Shown piece after piece: positions 63,127 to 64,000 of a DNA stretch of 64,000 nucleotides; within the stretch, counting starts at the first letter, position 1; every line of letters starts with the position of its first letter. The stretch is from Prinia subflava (lineage: Eukaryota > Chordata > Aves > Passeriformes > Cisticolidae), in NCBI RefSeq assembly GCF_021018805.1, contig NC_086253.1, positions 11,596,735-11,660,734 on the forward strand, written 5' to 3'. The position numbers and the translations under genes are program-made. The notes under the pieces were generated by a model. It saw only the letters and a list, made by a program, of their open reading frames with translations. It ran no database searches and was not told the DNA's origin.

Positions 63127-64000
63127 ATGGACATCCTGAAGCAGGAGATCAGCAGGAAAGTGCCAGCAGCTGGGGACAAGGAGCTCTTGAGGGAAAATAA
63201 CTATTTTAAACACAGTGAATTAGCTAAAAAGGAAGAGGGGGGGGTACTTCCAGAGATGTGGCTACAAGGTACAGCAGCAGGAAGGGGAGGAGAAACCAAC
63301 TGGCTGCATCAAATCCAGTGCTGGAACTCAAAGTAGCAGAGGACAAGTTACCAGTGACTCCAGACAGGAGGTTATCAGGAGGTTATGAGCGAAGGGTGAG
63401 CCCATCAGGCTGTTTGGACAAACAGATTATAATGCATTTCAACATCTGAGGAAGATAGAAATCCTTTCACCTGAAGTGAACAAGGGCCTGAGAATCACCT
63501 GAAAGCTGCTTTGGATAAGATTTATCACATGTATCTGAATGAAATTGTAGGTGGCCAAGAAGCAGGCAATGACGACTCCCAGAATGACCTGAATGTCCAT
63601 GAGGAGAATGCCACTGAAGAACTAGAAGCTTTGGGAGAATCCTGAGGACAGGGTGATGATCACTATGATATGGACATCCTAATAAAGTTCCTGAAGTTTC
63701 TTCTGGGAGTTTGGGCCAAGGAGCTGAATTCCAGAGAGGACTGTGTGAAACAGGGAGTGCAGAGGAAGCTGAACTGTGCCACTCAGAAAGTCCTACCTGA
63801 GGCCACTCTTCAGGAAACTCCACAAAAGGACACTTCCTGCAGACATCAAAGAACCAATAACAGATATTATTAAATTCATGTTGCAAAGGGAACATGTGAA
63901 GGCAAACAATGCCTATCTCCAGATAGCCATTGGAAATGCTCTCTGGCCTATTGGTGTCACCATGGTTGGCACCCATGCATGGACAAGGCAGGAAAAATTT
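63127..64000 (+). pseudogene. PRPF18: PRPF18 processed pseudogene (retrocopy), runs off the window end
   Basis: The sequence is colinear, without introns, with pre-mRNA-splicing factor 18, a U5 snRNP-associated second-step splicing factor of 342 residues. From the ATG at 63127 it reads MDILKQEISRKVPAAG and SELAKKEE. After a run of eight G (63237-63244) it shifts frame to CGYKVQQQ, then in a third frame SNPVLELKVAEDKLP. Next comes QEVIRRL with an in-frame TGA (63386, where Arg is expected), then [19 protein letters not shown] further shift near 63492 leads into [20 protein letters not shown], and EELEALGES with TGA (63643). After that come [15 protein letters not shown], a small deletion near 63787, and finally a region matching the [10 protein letters not shown] part at the window edge. 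At least four frameshifts and two stops make it non-coding. The real PRPF18 has about ten exons, so this copy came from mRNA. Its 3' end and any poly(A) tail lie outside the window. Confidence 0.93.

Noticed and set aside
63467..63976. 169-codon minus-strand frame near the window end
   Set aside because: It is the antisense shadow of the PRPF18 retrocopy; the plus strand explains every block.
1..64000. tRNA or rRNA genes, CRISPR arrays and bacterial-type operons
   Set aside because: No cloverleaf with A/B-box spacing was noticed, there is no spaced direct-repeat array, and the gene structure is vertebrate.

Overview
This is bird genomic DNA. The evidence is a vertebrate-type split gene with GT-AG introns and AT-rich intronic sequence, plus several 5'-truncated CR1 LINE tails, which dominate avian repeats. 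Older sauropsid-type fragments (an L3/CR1-like LINE and MIR-like SINEs) are also present. I cannot name the species; a songbird is possible but not shown.

Positions 1 to about 53,920 (+ strand) are the 3' half of PPP2R2C, which encodes the B55-gamma regulatory B subunit of protein phosphatase 2A. Six coding exons (3395-3507, 5730-5907, 24244-24408, 36065-36234, 40870-40961, 51066-51357) splice in phase. They give the last 336 residues of a protein of about 447 residues, ending in TAG. They correspond to coding exons 4-9 of the usual nine-exon B55 layout. The first three coding exons and the promoter lie upstream of the window. A 3' UTR of about 2.56 kb follows, with a five-pentamer AU-rich element, a Pumilio-type site and three AATAAA signals.

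The introns (about 2.2, 18.3, 11.7, 4.6 and 10.1 kb) hold no other gene that I can support. They contain CR1 fragments, one long decayed L3/CR1-like copy, MIR-like SINEs, A-rich tracts, a perfect 16-bp-arm hairpin and an AT-rich palindromic tract just upstream of the last exon.

Downstream (53,921-64,000) no complete gene is recognised. A chain of splice-bounded, phase-compatible open segments (54218-54262, 57214-57329, 57822-57926, 58269-58338) may be a small unrecognised gene or a long non-coding RNA. A CR1 tail, an A-rich tract, a three-copy tandem repeat and GC-richer patches follow. Near the end there is an LTR-like segment with a degenerate tRNA-Pro-type primer-binding site. About 330 bp further on is an intronless, frameshifted retrocopy of PRPF18 (pre-mRNA processing factor 18), starting at 63127 and running off the window end. 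Processed pseudogenes are rare in birds, so this pairing is the most interesting feature of the window. WFS1, the neighbour expected beyond the PPP2R2C 3' end, is not present in the 10 kb covered here.
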